Below are positions 18,144 through 27,236 of a stretch of DNA of 64,000 bases, in pieces. The DNA comes from Rhizobiales bacterium dw_265 (GTDB taxonomy: Bacteria; Pseudomonadota; Alphaproteobacteria; Micropepsales; Micropepsaceae): assembly GCA_018449595.1 (NCBI GenBank), contig JAAVUU010000002.1, forward strand, positions 558,001 to 622,000, in the 5' to 3' direction. A model generated the notes under the pieces. The model had not been told where the DNA came from, did not search any database, and worked only from the letters and a program-made list of their open reading frames with translations. Every line of letters starts with the position of its first letter. Position 1 is the stretch's first letter. The position numbers and the translations under genes are program-made.

Positions 18144-19366
18144 TATTTCGCCGATGCGAGGTCTTTTGGCGCCATGTTGGTGCCCAGGGCGAGGAACTTC
18201 TTCACATTGCGCGCCGCCTGGCGGATGCGGTGCTCGTTCTCGACCAGGGCCACGCGCACATAGCCCTCGCCATATTCGCCGAAGCCGATCCCCGGCGACA
18301 CCGCCACATGGGCATGCTTGAGCAAATCCTTTGCGAATTCCATCGAGCCCAGCTCGCGGTATTTCTCCGGCACCGGGGCCCAGGCGAACATCGAGGCGCT
18401 GGGAGCCGGGATGTCCCAGCCCGCCGCCGCCATGCTTTTGACCAGCACGTCGCGGCGCGATTTGTAGACGGCGCGGATCTCGTCCACGATTTCGGTGGGG
18501 CCGTTCAGCGCGGCGGCGGCGGCGACCTGAATGGGCGTGAAGGCGCCGTAATCCAGGTACGACTTGATGCGCGCCAGCGCCCCGATCAGCTTTTCATTGC
18601 CGGCGGCGAAACCCATGCGCCAGCCCGGCATGGAAAAGGTCTTGGACAGCGACTGGAATTCGATGGCGATATCCTTGGCGCCCTCCACCTGCAGGATCGA
18701 GGGCGGCGGATTGTCATCGTCGAAATAGATATCGGCATAGGCGAGATCGCTCAGCACCCAGATTTCGTGCTTCTTGGCGAACCTGATGATCTCCTTGTAG
18801 AAATCCAGTCCCACCACCTGCGCCGTCGGGTTGCTGGGATAGTTCACCACCATCGCCAGCGGCGACGGCACCGAATGGCGCGTCGCCGCGCCGATCCTGG
18901 AGAGATATTCCTCCGGGCTGGTCGCCGGCACATGGCGGATGGCGGCGCCCGCGATCATGAAACCGAAGGCGTGAATCGGATAGGCGGGGTTCGGCACCAG
19001 CACCACATCGCCCGGCGCGGTGATCGCCATCGCCAGGTTGGCGAAACCTTCCTTGGAGCCCAGCGCCGCGATCACCTCGCGGTCGGGGTCCAGCGTCACG
19101 CCGAAGCGGCGCTCGTAATAGGCGCAGTGGGCCTTGCGCAGCCCCTTGATGCCGCGCGAGGCCGAATAGCGATGGGCGCGGGGGTCGCGCGCCGTCTCGC
19201 ACAATTTGTCCACGATGTAATCGGGCGTCGCCATGTCGGGATTGCCCATGCCGAAATCGATGATGTCCTCGCCGCGCGCGCGCGCCTGGGCCTTGAGGCG
19301 GTTCACTTCCTCGAAGATGTAGGGCGGCAGCCGCTTGATGCGGTAGAAATCGGTATTCATGGCCAT
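18143..19366 (-). CDS. alaC: Class I aminotransferase, AlaC-type (alanine/LL-diaminopimelate aminotransferase-like)
   Basis: The protein is 407 aa from the ATG at 19366; an ATG two codons later (MNTDFYRIKRLPPY) is also possible. It is a fold-type I PLP enzyme with SLSKTFSMPGWRMGF carrying the PLP lysine and NYPSNPTAQV and LSDLAYADI as cofactor-binding motifs. Proteins of this type upstream of hom transaminate pyruvate with glutamate, and some databases label them LL-diaminopimelate aminotransferase. Exact substrate cannot be told from sequence. It is first gene of the alaC-hom-glpX-recJ run. Confidence 0.88.
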   Translation of the reverse strand: MAMNTDFYRIKRLPPYIFEEVNRLKAQARARGEDIIDFGMGNPDMATPDYIVDKLCETARDPRAHRYSASRGIKGLRKAHCAYYERRFGVTLDPDREVIAALGSKEGFANLAMAITAPGDVVLVPNPAYPIHAFGFMIAGAAIRHVPATSPEEYLSRIGAATRHSVPSPLAMVVNYPSNPTAQVVGLDFYKEIIRFAKKHEIWVLSDLAYADIYFDDDNPPPSILQVEGAKDIAIEFQSLSKTFSMPGWRMGFAAGNEKLIGALARIKSYLDYGAFTPIQVAAAAALNGPTEIVDEIRAVYKSRRDVLVKSMAAAGWDIPAPSASMFAWAPVPEKYRELGSMEFAKDLLKHAHVAVSPGIGFGEYGEGYVRVALVENEHRIRQAARNVKKFLALGTNMAPKDLASAK

Positions 19367-19635
19367 GACGTGAGTCCTGAAAGCGCCTGAGAATCCGGCT
19401 TTTACGCCCGGGGCGCAATCATTTTTGGGTTAAAATGCGGCTGTTTTGTGCAGGGGGCTTATTCCAGCGGCGCAGGGTGACGGCGCGGGGTTGAGAAAGC
19501 TCCCCGGCGGCTCGCTTTGGCTCGCCGCGTTGATGAACTGTCCCCCGCTTCCGCCCGGCCGCTCGCCCAAGCTCGCGGCGTTCGACGCTCAAATCGGTCC
19601 ACTGGACCGATTTGACCCGCTACGCGGGTCGCGTC
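19367..19635. other. Intergenic region between alaC and the OmpA-type gene
   Basis: This 269-bp gap contains the alaC promoter side (AT-rich near 19400-19445) and, at its right end, two strong adjacent hairpins just after the OmpA-type stop. The GC-rich middle shows no convincing gene. Confidence 0.5.
19589..19630 (-). terminator. Paired hairpins after the OmpA-type lipoprotein gene
   Basis: TCAAATCGGTCC (19589-19600) and GGACCGATTTGA (19604-19615) form a perfect 12-bp stem with a 3-nt loop. GACCCGC (19614-19620) and GCGGGTC (19624-19630) form a second 7-bp stem with loop TAC. They lie 6 bp past the stop of the minus-strand gene. There is no T-run, so termination may be Rho-assisted. Confidence 0.6.
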
Positions 19636-20967
19636 TTACCCCTGCACAAAAATCTCCGCTCGGCGGTTGCCGTCTTCGCCCTTGGGCATGGATTCGTAAT
19701 AGATCGGCTGGCTGTCGCCCACCGCCTCGATCTGCACCCGGTCGGCGGGAACCCCGGCCTTGATCAGGGCCTGGGCCACGGCATCGGCGCGCGCCTGGGA
19801 TTTCTGGAAGATGACTTCCAGGTGACGCTCCACCGGCATGTTGGGCGTGCGGCTGGAGGCATGGCCCACAACCTTGATGCTGCCCGCGCCGCCGCCGGCC
19901 TGGAAGGCCGCCACGGCGTCATGCACCTGGGTTCTGGCGGCGGCCGAAAGGCCAATGCCGTCACCGGCGAAATAGATGATGGCCGTGGGCGGCATGCCGC
20001 CATTGGCGGCGGCGGCCATGCCCGCCGGCGTGCCCGGAACCGCATCCAGGTTGGCAACCACATCGCCGGACATGACGGGCCCGCCAATGCCGCGCGCGCC
20101 CTTGCGGGCGGGAACGGCTGCGACGGCGGGAACCGCGGCGGTCGCGGTGCCGGCCGCCCCGGCCAGGGCGGCGGTCTGGCGGTAATGCGCCAGGATCGGG
20201 GGGGCCACCCATTGGGCGACAGAGGGGTTCAGCGGCGGGGCCGAGGACGGCTTGAAGCCCAGTTGGGCGTCGGTGGGATTCATCATCGCCGCGCGCGCGC
20301 CAGCCGTCATGGGAACCGCCGGCACGGCAGGTTCGGCGCCAGGGGGCGGAGCAACGGCGGCGGCACGGACAGGCTCAGGCACCGGAGCGGCGGCACCGGG
20401 CGGCGGCGCCAGGGACGCGGTCTGGACCGGCGGAGCGGCCGGGGCAGCGCCCTTCGGCGGCGCGGCAGACGGGGGAGCCGCAGAGGGGGCGGCCTCGCCA
20501 TTGGCCAGCGAGGACCCGGCGGTGGGCGGCGCCACGTCATTGGTGGTCGGCGGCGCATCGCTGGCGGTGGGCGGGGCGGCGCTGGCCAGGGCCTGCTTGG
20601 CGGCATTGGGGTCCACGGCGATCGGCGGCGGGGCCGCGGCCTCGGTGCCGGCGCGCAGGGCGTCAGCGCTGTACTGGGCCTGGGCCCCGGCGGCGGCGAC
20701 CTGCTGGGTGGTGCTGGCCTGGGCGGCGGCATCGGGCGCGGGCGGGCGCGCCGGAATGGAGGCCAGGTCCGGCGTGGTGGTGCTGGCGTCGGCCTGGGCC
20801 TGCTGGCTGGAATCGGTGGGGAACTGGGTATCGGGCACGGGCGTATCGTCGCCGCTGATCAGGCCGGTCGGGTCCAGGCTCTCCATGGTGGAACAGCCGC
20901 TGGCGCCCACCGCAAGCGTCAGCGCCAGCGTCGCCAGCACAAAAGGACGCGCATAATGTTTGGTCAT
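19636..20967 (-). CDS. OmpA-family lipoprotein with long Ala/Pro-rich linker
   Basis: The protein is 443 aa starting MTKHYARPFVLATLALTLAV at 20967. The lipobox ASGC (Cys at about residue 25) predicts a lipoprotein. Residues about 60-280 are Ala/Pro-rich low-complexity sequence. The C-terminal OmpA peptidoglycan-binding domain (about 335-443) shows IYFAGDGIGLS, VVGHASSRT, QARADAVAQALIKAGVPADR and NRRAEIFV, with the family's conserved Asp replaced by Ser in the usual GHTD region. It probably tethers the envelope to peptidoglycan. It is divergent from phaC across 228 bp. Confidence 0.85.
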   Translation of the reverse strand: MTKHYARPFVLATLALTLAVGASGCSTMESLDPTGLISGDDTPVPDTQFPTDSSQQAQADASTTTPDLASIPARPPAPDAAAQASTTQQVAAAGAQAQYSADALRAGTEAAAPPPIAVDPNAAKQALASAAPPTASDAPPTTNDVAPPTAGSSLANGEAAPSAAPPSAAPPKGAAPAAPPVQTASLAPPPGAAAPVPEPVRAAAVAPPPGAEPAVPAVPMTAGARAAMMNPTDAQLGFKPSSAPPLNPSVAQWVAPPILAHYRQTAALAGAAGTATAAVPAVAAVPARKGARGIGGPVMSGDVVANLDAVPGTPAGMAAAANGGMPPTAIIYFAGDGIGLSAAARTQVHDAVAAFQAGGGAGSIKVVGHASSRTPNMPVERHLEVIFQKSQARADAVAQALIKAGVPADRVQIEAVGDSQPIYYESMPKGEDGNRRAEIFVQG

Positions 20968-21195
20968 ACCGTTATTCCCGATTCCCCAACACCTTGGCGC
21001 AGGCTTTCGCCCGCAGCCCAACCCAGCAAGTGGATATACCGCGACGCAGGCCCACACGCCAGCAGTCTGGTCGTCGAATCCCGTGCACGATTGCGATATT
21101 TCGGCGCGATGACGGGACTTAGCACGATCACAACCCTGTCTTGCGGGTGTCACCGTGGCCGGGCTATCACAGTTTTCAAAAGGTGGTTCGCATTC

Positions 21196-23031
21196 ATGCC
21201 CCCCAAAACGTCTCCTGCCCAGGACAAGGCTTCGCCCGAATCCGAATCAACCCTGTCGCCGGAGAGCCTCGATACCGGGGCCTTCGCCCGCAACATGCTG
21301 ACCGTGGGCGTGAAAAGCCGCCAGTTGCTGATGGATTTCGTCTCCCGCACGGCGCACCGCGAACAGGCGGCGCCGCTGGACCCGCTCAACATTTCCGGCG
21401 CCATGCTGGCCCTGGTCAAGGCGATGAGCGGCGACCATGAGCATGTCGCCGAAGCCCAGACCCAGTGGTGGAACAATTTCATGACCCTGTGGGAAACCAC
21501 CGCCATGCGCATGTTGGGCGGCGAAGCGGCACCCGCCGTGGTTGAGCCCGCCCCCGGCGACCGCCGCTTCCGCAGCGAGGAATGGCGGCAGAACGAGATT
21601 TTCGACTTCATCAAGCAGAGCTATCTGCTGACCGCCAATGCCATGCAGGAAATGGTCGGCAAGCTGAACGGCCTGGACGCGCGCGAGCGCAGCCGGGTCA
21701 GTTTCTATACCCGCCAGTTCGCCGACGCCTTCGCCCCCACCAATTTTCCCTTCACCAATCCCGATGTGCTCAAGGCCACCATCGCTTCCAATGGCGAGAA
21801 CCTGGTCAAGGGTCTGGACAACCTGCTGGCCGATATCGAGCGCGGCCAGGGCGAGCTTTCCATCCGCCAGTCCGCCGACGGCTTTGTCATCGGCGAGAAT
21901 GTCGCCACCGCGCCGGGCAAGGTGGTGTTCCGCAACGACATCATGGAGTTGCTGCAATATTCCGCAACCACGGATGAAGTTTATGCGCGGCCGCTGCTGA
22001 TCTTCCCGCCCTGGATCAACAAGTTCTACATCCTCGATCTGCGGCCCGAGAACAGCTTCGTGCGCTGGCTGACGGCGCGCGGCTATACCGTGTTCCTGGT
22101 GTCCTGGGTCAATCCCGGCGCCGAGATGGCCGAGGCCGGGTTCGAGGAATACATGAAAGGCGGCATCTTCGCCGCCCTGGACGCGGTGGAGAAAGCCACT
22201 GGGGTACGCGATCCCAACTGCGTCGGCTATTGCATCGGCGGCACCCTGCTGGCCGCGACCCTGGCCTATATGGCGGCCAAGAAAGACGACCGGGTGCACA
22301 GCGCCACCTTCTGGGCGGCGCAGACCGATTTCAGCGAGGCGGGCGAACTGTCGGTGTTCGTGGACGAGGCACAACTCGATGCCCTGAAGGCCAAGATGGA
22401 CAGCCAGGGCGGCGTGCTGCCGGGCTCCAAGATGGCGGGCGCCTTCAACATGCTGCGGGCCAATGACCTGATCTGGTCCTTCGTCATCAACAACTACCTC
22501 TTGGGCAAGCAGCCCATGCCGTTCGACCTGCTCTACTGGAACAGCGACACCACCCGGATGCCGGAAAAGCTGCATCTGTCCTATCTGCGCCAGTGCTACA
22601 AGGAGAATGCCCTGGCCCTGGGCAGGATGACGCTGGCGGGCGAGCGGCTGGACCTGTCGAAGATCACGGTGCCGGCCTATTTCCAGTCGGCGCGCGAGGA
22701 TCACATCGCCCCGGCCAAATCGGTGTTCAAGGGCGCCAAATTGTTCGGCGGCCCGATGCGCTTCATCGTTGCGGGCTCCGGCCATATCGCCGGCGTCATC
22801 AATCCCCCGGCGGCGAAAAAGTACCAGTACTGGACCAATGACAAGAAGGCCGCCGACCTCGACGCCTGGCGCGAAGGCGCCAAGGAACATGCCGGCTCCT
22901 GGTGGCCGGACTGGGACAAGTGGCTGGCCAAACAGTCGGGCGGCAAGGTCGCGGCGCGGGTGCCGGGCGACGGCAAGCTCAAACCGCTGGGCGATGCGCC
23001 GGGGACTTATGTCAAAGTCAAGGCGCAGTAA
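21196..23031 (+). CDS. phaC: Class I poly(3-hydroxyalkanoate) synthase
   Basis: The protein is 611 aa starting MPPKTSPAQDK at 21196. It polymerises (R)-3-hydroxyacyl-CoA into PHA storage granules. The N-terminal PhaC domain is followed by the alpha/beta-hydrolase core with the lipase-like box GYCIGG (nucleophile Cys about residue 346), QSAREDHIAP (catalytic Asp) and GSGHIAG (catalytic His). FPPWINKFYILDL and NPGAEMAEAGFEEYM are typical of class I enzymes, which act without PhaE. It is monocistronic here and followed by a palindromic intergenic repeat. No phaA, phaB or phasin gene is visible. Confidence 0.96.
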   Translation: MPPKTSPAQDKASPESESTLSPESLDTGAFARNMLTVGVKSRQLLMDFVSRTAHREQAAPLDPLNISGAMLALVKAMSGDHEHVAEAQTQWWNNFMTLWETTAMRMLGGEAAPAVVEPAPGDRRFRSEEWRQNEIFDFIKQSYLLTANAMQEMVGKLNGLDARERSRVSFYTRQFADAFAPTNFPFTNPDVLKATIASNGENLVKGLDNLLADIERGQGELSIRQSADGFVIGENVATAPGKVVFRNDIMELLQYSATTDEVYARPLLIFPPWINKFYILDLRPENSFVRWLTARGYTVFLVSWVNPGAEMAEAGFEEYMKGGIFAALDAVEKATGVRDPNCVGYCIGGTLLAATLAYMAAKKDDRVHSATFWAAQTDFSEAGELSVFVDEAQLDALKAKMDSQGGVLPGSKMAGAFNMLRANDLIWSFVINNYLLGKQPMPFDLLYWNSDTTRMPEKLHLSYLRQCYKENALALGRMTLAGERLDLSKITVPAYFQSAREDHIAPAKSVFKGAKLFGGPMRFIVAGSGHIAGVINPPAAKKYQYWTNDKKAADLDAWREGAKEHAGSWWPDWDKWLAKQSGGKVAARVPGDGKLKPLGDAPGTYVKVKAQ

Positions 23032-23043
23032 CATCTCCGCATC

Positions 23044-23118
23044 GTCATGGCCCGGCTTGTCCGGGCCATCCAGTTTGTTTCCATGAAACTGGATGGCCCG
23101 CATGAAGCGGGCCATGAC
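23044..23118. repeat. Palindromic intergenic repeat, family I copy 1
   Basis: The outer arms GTCATGGCCCG (23044-23054) and CGGGCCATGAC (23108-23118) are perfect complements. The inner arms GGGCCATCCAGTTT (23063-23076) and AAACTGGATGGCCC (23086-23099) give a 14-bp perfect stem with a 9-nt loop. It lies between convergent phaC and the PDZ gene, so it may terminate both. A second copy with the same ends lies at 32239-32347. Confidence 0.85.
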
Positions 23119-23133
23119 ATTTTGGTTTAGCCG

Positions 23134-24333
23134 CTAGTTGATCCTGCCCGGATACAGCCGCTCATTCTCGCCGCCGATCTGGTGATAGAAGCCGGGGCCT
23201 TCGGCGCCGTTCTGCCAATAATCCCGGCGCGGATGCACCAGGAACATCTCGTTCTTGCCGTTGTGGACATAGCCCAGGCGCAGCGTCGTCAGGTAAGCCC
23301 CGGCGAAATCGCCTTCCGAACACGCCCCTTGGATGCAGCGGGTGGAGATGCGCGTCGCCAGCAGGTCGTCCGGCCGCGGCTCGGCCTTGGGCGCGCCCGG
23401 CGAAGCGCAGCGCATGGACAGCGCCACCGCCCCCACCTGCGGCTTTGCCCAGGCGACATCGCCGCCCGGTACCGCCGCGATCCATAGAGCAATGCGCTTG
23501 CCGGTGACGCGATACAGCACAAAGCCCGCGCCGCCTTTCTGGTTGCCGAAATCGCGCTGCACAAAGCCGAACGGCTGGACTTGCGGCGGCGTCAGCACCG
23601 TGGCCGCGCCGAAGGTCTGTTCCAGATAGGTCTTCACGAACGCACCCGCATCGCCATCCAGCATCGCGCTTTGGTAGATGGCATGAGCAAAGCCCTCCTG
23701 CGCCATCACATGGAACAGCGAATTGTCCGGGGCATGCGCCGCCACCCGCCATTCCTCCGGCACAAAACCGTTGCACTGGCCCGCGCCCAGCCCCGTCAAT
23801 GCCAGCGGACGTATTGTTGCGCCCAGACGAATCCGCCTGGACCATGACGCATTGGCGGCGGGGAACGGCGGATAGAAGAACTCCCGCGCCAGGGTGCGCG
23901 GCGGCCGCACCGAATAGCTTTTGCTCACCGGCGGCGCGGCATCGAAGGTCAGCGCCACCTGCTGGGGATGAACCTCGCCTTTGTTCACATCGTAGATCGT
24001 CAAGACGATGCGGTCGCCCGCCGCCTTGGTCCGCACCAGGTCGGAGGCCTGGCGCGCCAAGGCGATGGGCTTGTCGTCAATGGCGGCGACCACCTCGCCC
24101 GGCTTGATCCCGGCTTTCGCCGCCGGGCTGTCGGCCGCGACATCGAAGATCACCGCCCCGCCCCGCACCAGCAGCGGCGTGCGCGCCGAAGCGGCGGGCG
24201 TCAGGTCGGAAAACTCAAGCCCGGACCAGCCGCGCGGACGGGGGCGGTCGCGCACCGCGAAATGCACCACCATGGAGAACAGCGCCAAGGCGCCCACCAC
24301 AGAAAATCCGATGCCCAGCCAGGTCCGAGACAT
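23134..24333 (-). CDS. Membrane-anchored PDZ-domain protein of unknown function
   Basis: The protein is 399 aa starting MSRTWLGIGFSVVGALALFS at 24333, a signal anchor (residues about 5-27). A PDZ-like segment (about 55-125) contains FDVAADSPAAKAGIKPGEVVAAIDDKPI. The remaining ~270 residues look extracytoplasmic, with several cysteines (QCNGF, RCASPG, RCIQGACSEG) that could form disulfides, and I do not recognise a family. No protease triad is visible. It is downstream of argC (20-bp gap, same strand), probably in one transcript, but a link to arginine synthesis is not evident. Confidence 0.75.
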   Translation of the reverse strand: MSRTWLGIGFSVVGALALFSMVVHFAVRDRPRPRGWSGLEFSDLTPAASARTPLLVRGGAVIFDVAADSPAAKAGIKPGEVVAAIDDKPIALARQASDLVRTKAAGDRIVLTIYDVNKGEVHPQQVALTFDAAPPVSKSYSVRPPRTLAREFFYPPFPAANASWSRRIRLGATIRPLALTGLGAGQCNGFVPEEWRVAAHAPDNSLFHVMAQEGFAHAIYQSAMLDGDAGAFVKTYLEQTFGAATVLTPPQVQPFGFVQRDFGNQKGGAGFVLYRVTGKRIALWIAAVPGGDVAWAKPQVGAVALSMRCASPGAPKAEPRPDDLLATRISTRCIQGACSEGDFAGAYLTTLRLGYVHNGKNEMFLVHPRRDYWQNGAEGPGFYHQIGGENERLYPGRIN

Positions 24334-24353
24334 GGCTGCTTCTAGCACAGATT

Positions 24354-25307
24354 CTACAGACCGGCGGTTTCGGGCAGACCCAGCATGATGTTCATGTTCT
24401 GGACAGCCGCGCCACTGGCGCCCTTGCCCAGATTGTCCAGGGCCGCGACCACCCGCGCCTGCCCCGCCTTTTCGTTGGCGAAGACATAGAGCGTCAGCCC
24501 GTTGCTGCCCGCCAGGATTTCCGCATCCAGGGTCCGGGCCGCGGCGGCGTCTTCCAGCGACGCCACCTTGACCAAGGGCCGGTCGGGATAGGCCCTCATC
24601 AGCGCGGCATGGATGTCGCGCGGCGCGGGCTTGCCCGGCAGCGCCCACAGCTGCAGCGGAACTTCCACCAGCATGCCGCGATAGAAACGTCCGACACTGG
24701 GCTCGAACAGCGGCGGATGCGCCAGCCCCGAATGAAGCTGCATCTCCGGGATATGCTTGTGCGTCAGGCCCAGGCCATAGAGGTGCGAAATGCTGAGGGT
24801 GTAATCGGGCGCGTCCGCATTCTGGAACTGCGCGATCATGCTCTTGCCGCCACCGGAATAGCCGGAGACGCCATTGGCGGTCAGCGGGAAATCGGCGGGA
24901 ATGATTCCGGCGCGCACCAGCGGCCGCACGATGGACAGAAAGCCCGTCGCCCAGCAGCCCGGATTGCTCACCCGCGCCGCCGCCGCGATGGTCTGGTAGC
25001 CATCGGGTTCCAGTTCGGCAAAGCCGTAAGTCCAGCCCGGCGCGACGCGGTGCGCCGTGGAGGCGTCGATCACCCGGGTTGCGGGATTGTCGATCAGGGC
25101 GACGGCCTCGCGCGCCGCCTCGTCCGGCAGGCACAGGATCACCAGGTCGGCATCGTTGAGCGCCGCCTTGCGCGCCGCCGCATTCTTGCGGTCGGCCTCG
25201 GACAGGGCGACCACCGCCAGTTCGCCGCGCCCGGCCAGGCGCTCGCGGATTTCCAGGCCGGTGGTGCCGGCGGCGCCGTCTATGAAGATCCTGGCTGGCT
25301 TGCTCAT
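24354..25307 (-). CDS. argC: N-acetyl-gamma-glutamyl-phosphate reductase, type 2
   Basis: The protein is 317 aa starting MSKPARIFIDGAAGTTGLEI, with the Rossmann motif GAAGTTG. It reduces N-acetylglutamyl-phosphate to the semialdehyde in arginine synthesis. The catalytic cysteine lies in SNPGCWATGF (about residue 118). NGVSGYSGGGKSM and the histidine-containing HLYGLGLTHKHIPEM are also typical. The short form (~310 aa, against ~345) marks the ArgC2 branch usual in alphaproteobacteria, where the gene normally sits next to rpsI-rplM. That arrangement is loosely kept here. Confidence 0.95.
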   Translation of the reverse strand: MSKPARIFIDGAAGTTGLEIRERLAGRGELAVVALSEADRKNAAARKAALNDADLVILCLPDEAAREAVALIDNPATRVIDASTAHRVAPGWTYGFAELEPDGYQTIAAAARVSNPGCWATGFLSIVRPLVRAGIIPADFPLTANGVSGYSGGGKSMIAQFQNADAPDYTLSISHLYGLGLTHKHIPEMQLHSGLAHPPLFEPSVGRFYRGMLVEVPLQLWALPGKPAPRDIHAALMRAYPDRPLVKVASLEDAAAARTLDAEILAGSNGLTLYVFANEKAGQARVVAALDNLGKGASGAAVQNMNIMLGLPETAGL

Positions 25308-25428
25308 CTGTGGTCTGCCGACATTGACTTGGGCGGAATGTGGTTCTTAGCTGATTTCGCCCGGTGGGGGGCGAATTGCGGCCTTGCGCCGGGCGCGGGA
25401 CAGCGCGCCGATAAATGGGGGGAACATC

Positions 25429-25926
25429 ATGGAACCGCAAGCGGTTTTTGCCAATTTCCGCGACGCCGTGGCCAATCACTATTTCGACATGAACGGCCGG
25501 GTGGGACGGGCCCAGTTCTGGTATTTCGTGCTGGCCTATTTCGTTTTCGCCATCATCGCCGCGATCCTGCAGGCGATCGTCTATCTGCCGCTGGCCGCGA
25601 TCTTCCATTTGGCGATGCTGCTGCCGGCGGCGGGCATGGGCGCGCGGCGGCTGCAGGATATCGGGCGCGACGGCCGCCTGGTCTGGCTGTTCATCCTGTT
25701 CGATTTCGCCTCCCAGATCGTCTCCGCGCTGGCGGCGCTGAGTTTCCTTGCCCTGGGCTTTTTCTCCTTCTTCCTGTTCGGGCCCAGCGTAATGCTCATC
25801 AACCTGGCCCTGTTCGTGGCCGGGATTGTGCTGCTCTATTTCTGGTGCCAGCCGGGAGACCCGGGCGCCAATGCCTATGGCCCGCCGCCGCCGGTGTTCG
25901 AGCCGAACGTGCGTCCTGCCGTCTGA
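25429..25926 (+). CDS. DUF805 family membrane protein
   Basis: The protein is 165 aa starting MEPQAVFANFRDAVANHYF at 25429, with GGGGGGAA upstream as ribosome binding site. The DUF805 signature is clear: NGRVGRAQFWYFVL at residues 20-33 and GARRLQDIGRDGRLVW after the second membrane segment. Four hydrophobic helices follow (about 28-50, 52-72, 90-115, 118-140), and the tail is proline-rich. The function of the family is unknown. It is divergent from argC (121-bp spacer) and ends 1 bp from a minus-strand microprotein gene. Confidence 0.9.
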   Translation: MEPQAVFANFRDAVANHYFDMNGRVGRAQFWYFVLAYFVFAIIAAILQAIVYLPLAAIFHLAMLLPAAGMGARRLQDIGRDGRLVWLFILFDFASQIVSALAALSFLALGFFSFFLFGPSVMLINLALFVAGIVLLYFWCQPGDPGANAYGPPPPVFEPNVRPAV

Positions 25927-25927
25927 G

Positions 25928-26077
25928 TTAACGCCGCATCAGCGGCAGGTGTGCCGATTCCCGGCGGGCAAAGCGCACCGCGCCCAGCCGATCCGCGAAC
26001 CAGCCCTCGACCAGGCCATCGCGGCGGCGCGCATGCCAGCAGCCGGTGGGATCGCGAAAGATGTCAAAAGCGGACAT
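25928..26077 (-). CDS. 49-aa microprotein, last gene of the methyltransferase operon
   Basis: From the ATG at 26077 the minus strand encodes MSAFDIFRDPTGCWHARRRD, then GLVEGWFADRLGAVRFARRE and SAHLPLMRR, with stop at 25930-25928. The gene overlaps the 50-aa membrane-protein gene by 14 bp and has AAGGACG upstream as a modest ribosome binding site. It is rich in Arg, Trp and Phe with no membrane segment. I recognise no family. Its aromatic/basic composition and overlap with a real-looking upstream gene favour a genuine gene. Confidence 0.6.
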   Translation of the reverse strand: MSAFDIFRDPTGCWHARRRDGLVEGWFADRLGAVRFARRESAHLPLMRR

Positions 26078-26216
26078 GGCGTTCGTCCTTCTTGCGCGGC
26101 GGGTTCTTGCGCTCGCCGGGCCGCGGCCAGAAGATCGCCAGGACCAGAAGCACCCAGGCCAGAAGGACCGTGAAACAGACGAGTACCGTGAAAGGTGATT
26201 GGAGAATCTCGCTCAT
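26064..26216 (-). CDS. 50-aa single-pass membrane microprotein
   Basis: The ATG at 26216-26214 overlaps the methyltransferase stop (ATGA). It encodes MSEILQSPFTVLVCFTVLLA, then a continued hydrophobic helix WVLLVLAIFW (residues about 9-30), then a strongly basic tail GERKNPPRKKDERHVRF. One membrane helix with a positive C-terminus predicts N-out/C-in. No family is recognised. Translational coupling to both neighbours supports it being real. Confidence 0.65.
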   Translation of the reverse strand: MSEILQSPFTVLVCFTVLLAWVLLVLAIFWPRPGERKNPPRKKDERHVRF

Positions 26217-27139
26217 TTGCTCACCATCCTGGGATTGCGCGCCACCATCAGCAGATGGGTGGCGTGATCGACAAAGCCGGGATCGCGGCAGTATCGCGCT
26301 TCAAGCCGATCCAGTTCCTGGGTCAGGCGCGCCAGCGGCACCGGCGGGTTCCAGCGCGGATCGCCGGCAAAGCGGCCATGAAAAAGATCGAGGCCGCTGA
26401 TGTCGTCCACCGCGAAGGTGGGCGCCGCCAGCCGCGCCAGTTCGGCCCGCGACAGCAGATGCGACTGGAAACTGGTGCGGCGGCCGTTGGCAAATTCCAC
26501 ATCCAGGCGGTGGCTGCGATTGTCCTGATAGAAGCGCAGCGCCGCGCTGACGTCATCGACATAGACGGTGGGCGTCGAGCCGATGGCGCGCACCGTGCTG
26601 ATGAACCAGCTTCCGGTGACGGCGGCGATGCGCGACAGCACCTCGGGCAATTCCGGCGCCGGAATATGGTTCAGCACGCCATATAGGCACAGGCACAGAT
26701 CGGCCTGCGGCGCGATGATCTTGCCGCGCAAATCGCCATGGGCAAAGGTCAGGGACACACCGTCCAGTTCCGCCAGGCCGCGTGATAAGGCGCGGGCGCG
26801 CTGCAACTGCAGATCGGCGATGTCGGTGCCATGCGCCACGATTTCCGCAAAGCCGATCTGGCGGGCACGCACCACCACGCGCCGCAGCCAGGTGCCCGGG
26901 CCGCAGCCCAAGTCGAGCACACTGAGGCGCGTCAGGCCGCGCGCCCGCAGCGCCAGCAGGCGGCCTTCAATGGCCTCCCAGGTCTTGCGGTCGCCCCAGG
27001 CGTGGCGGCCTTCAAAGGTGAACAGGCTGCGCCCGCCGCCATCGGCATATTTGCCATAGCGATAGCCGGCCTCGTTATAGGCCGAGGCGATCTGGGCCTC
27101 GGCGCGGGCGGCGGCGACGGACTGGGCGATGGTGGGCAT
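26213..27139 (-). CDS. SAM-dependent methyltransferase (class I)
   Basis: The protein is 308 aa starting MPTIAQSVAAARAEAQI at 27139, with GGAGAG upstream. Motif I of class I methyltransferases is VLDLGCGPGTWLRR (about residues 91-104), followed by an acidic second strand (AHGTDIADLQL) and a post-motif LCLCLYGVLNHIP. The substrate is not evident. The N-terminal SAYNEAGYRYGKYADGG resembles proteins that act on small molecules rather than on rRNA. It heads a tightly overlapping operon with two microproteins; this context is unusual and gives no known pathway. Confidence 0.8.
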   Translation of the reverse strand: MPTIAQSVAAARAEAQIASAYNEAGYRYGKYADGGGRSLFTFEGRHAWGDRKTWEAIEGRLLALRARGLTRLSVLDLGCGPGTWLRRVVVRARQIGFAEIVAHGTDIADLQLQRARALSRGLAELDGVSLTFAHGDLRGKIIAPQADLCLCLYGVLNHIPAPELPEVLSRIAAVTGSWFISTVRAIGSTPTVYVDDVSAALRFYQDNRSHRLDVEFANGRRTSFQSHLLSRAELARLAAPTFAVDDISGLDLFHGRFAGDPRWNPPVPLARLTQELDRLEARYCRDPGFVDHATHLLMVARNPRMVSK

Positions 27140-27236
27140 GGAGACTCTCCGGTTGTGACCCGCCGAAAAATCATCCTCGCCGCATAGCAATTCCATTATG
27201 GACGGGGCGACGGAAAATAGTGGCCGCCACAAACGA

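Noticed and set aside
19612-21195. Long plus-strand open frame before phaC, in frame with it
   Set aside because: It is antisense to the OmpA-type gene and composed of Gly/Arg/Ala low complexity. The PhaC domain starts only after 21196.
21247-23115. 622-aa minus-strand open frame antisense to phaC
   Set aside because: High GC codon bias of phaC leaves the opposite strand open; no recognisable domain is seen and PhaC is complete on the plus strand.
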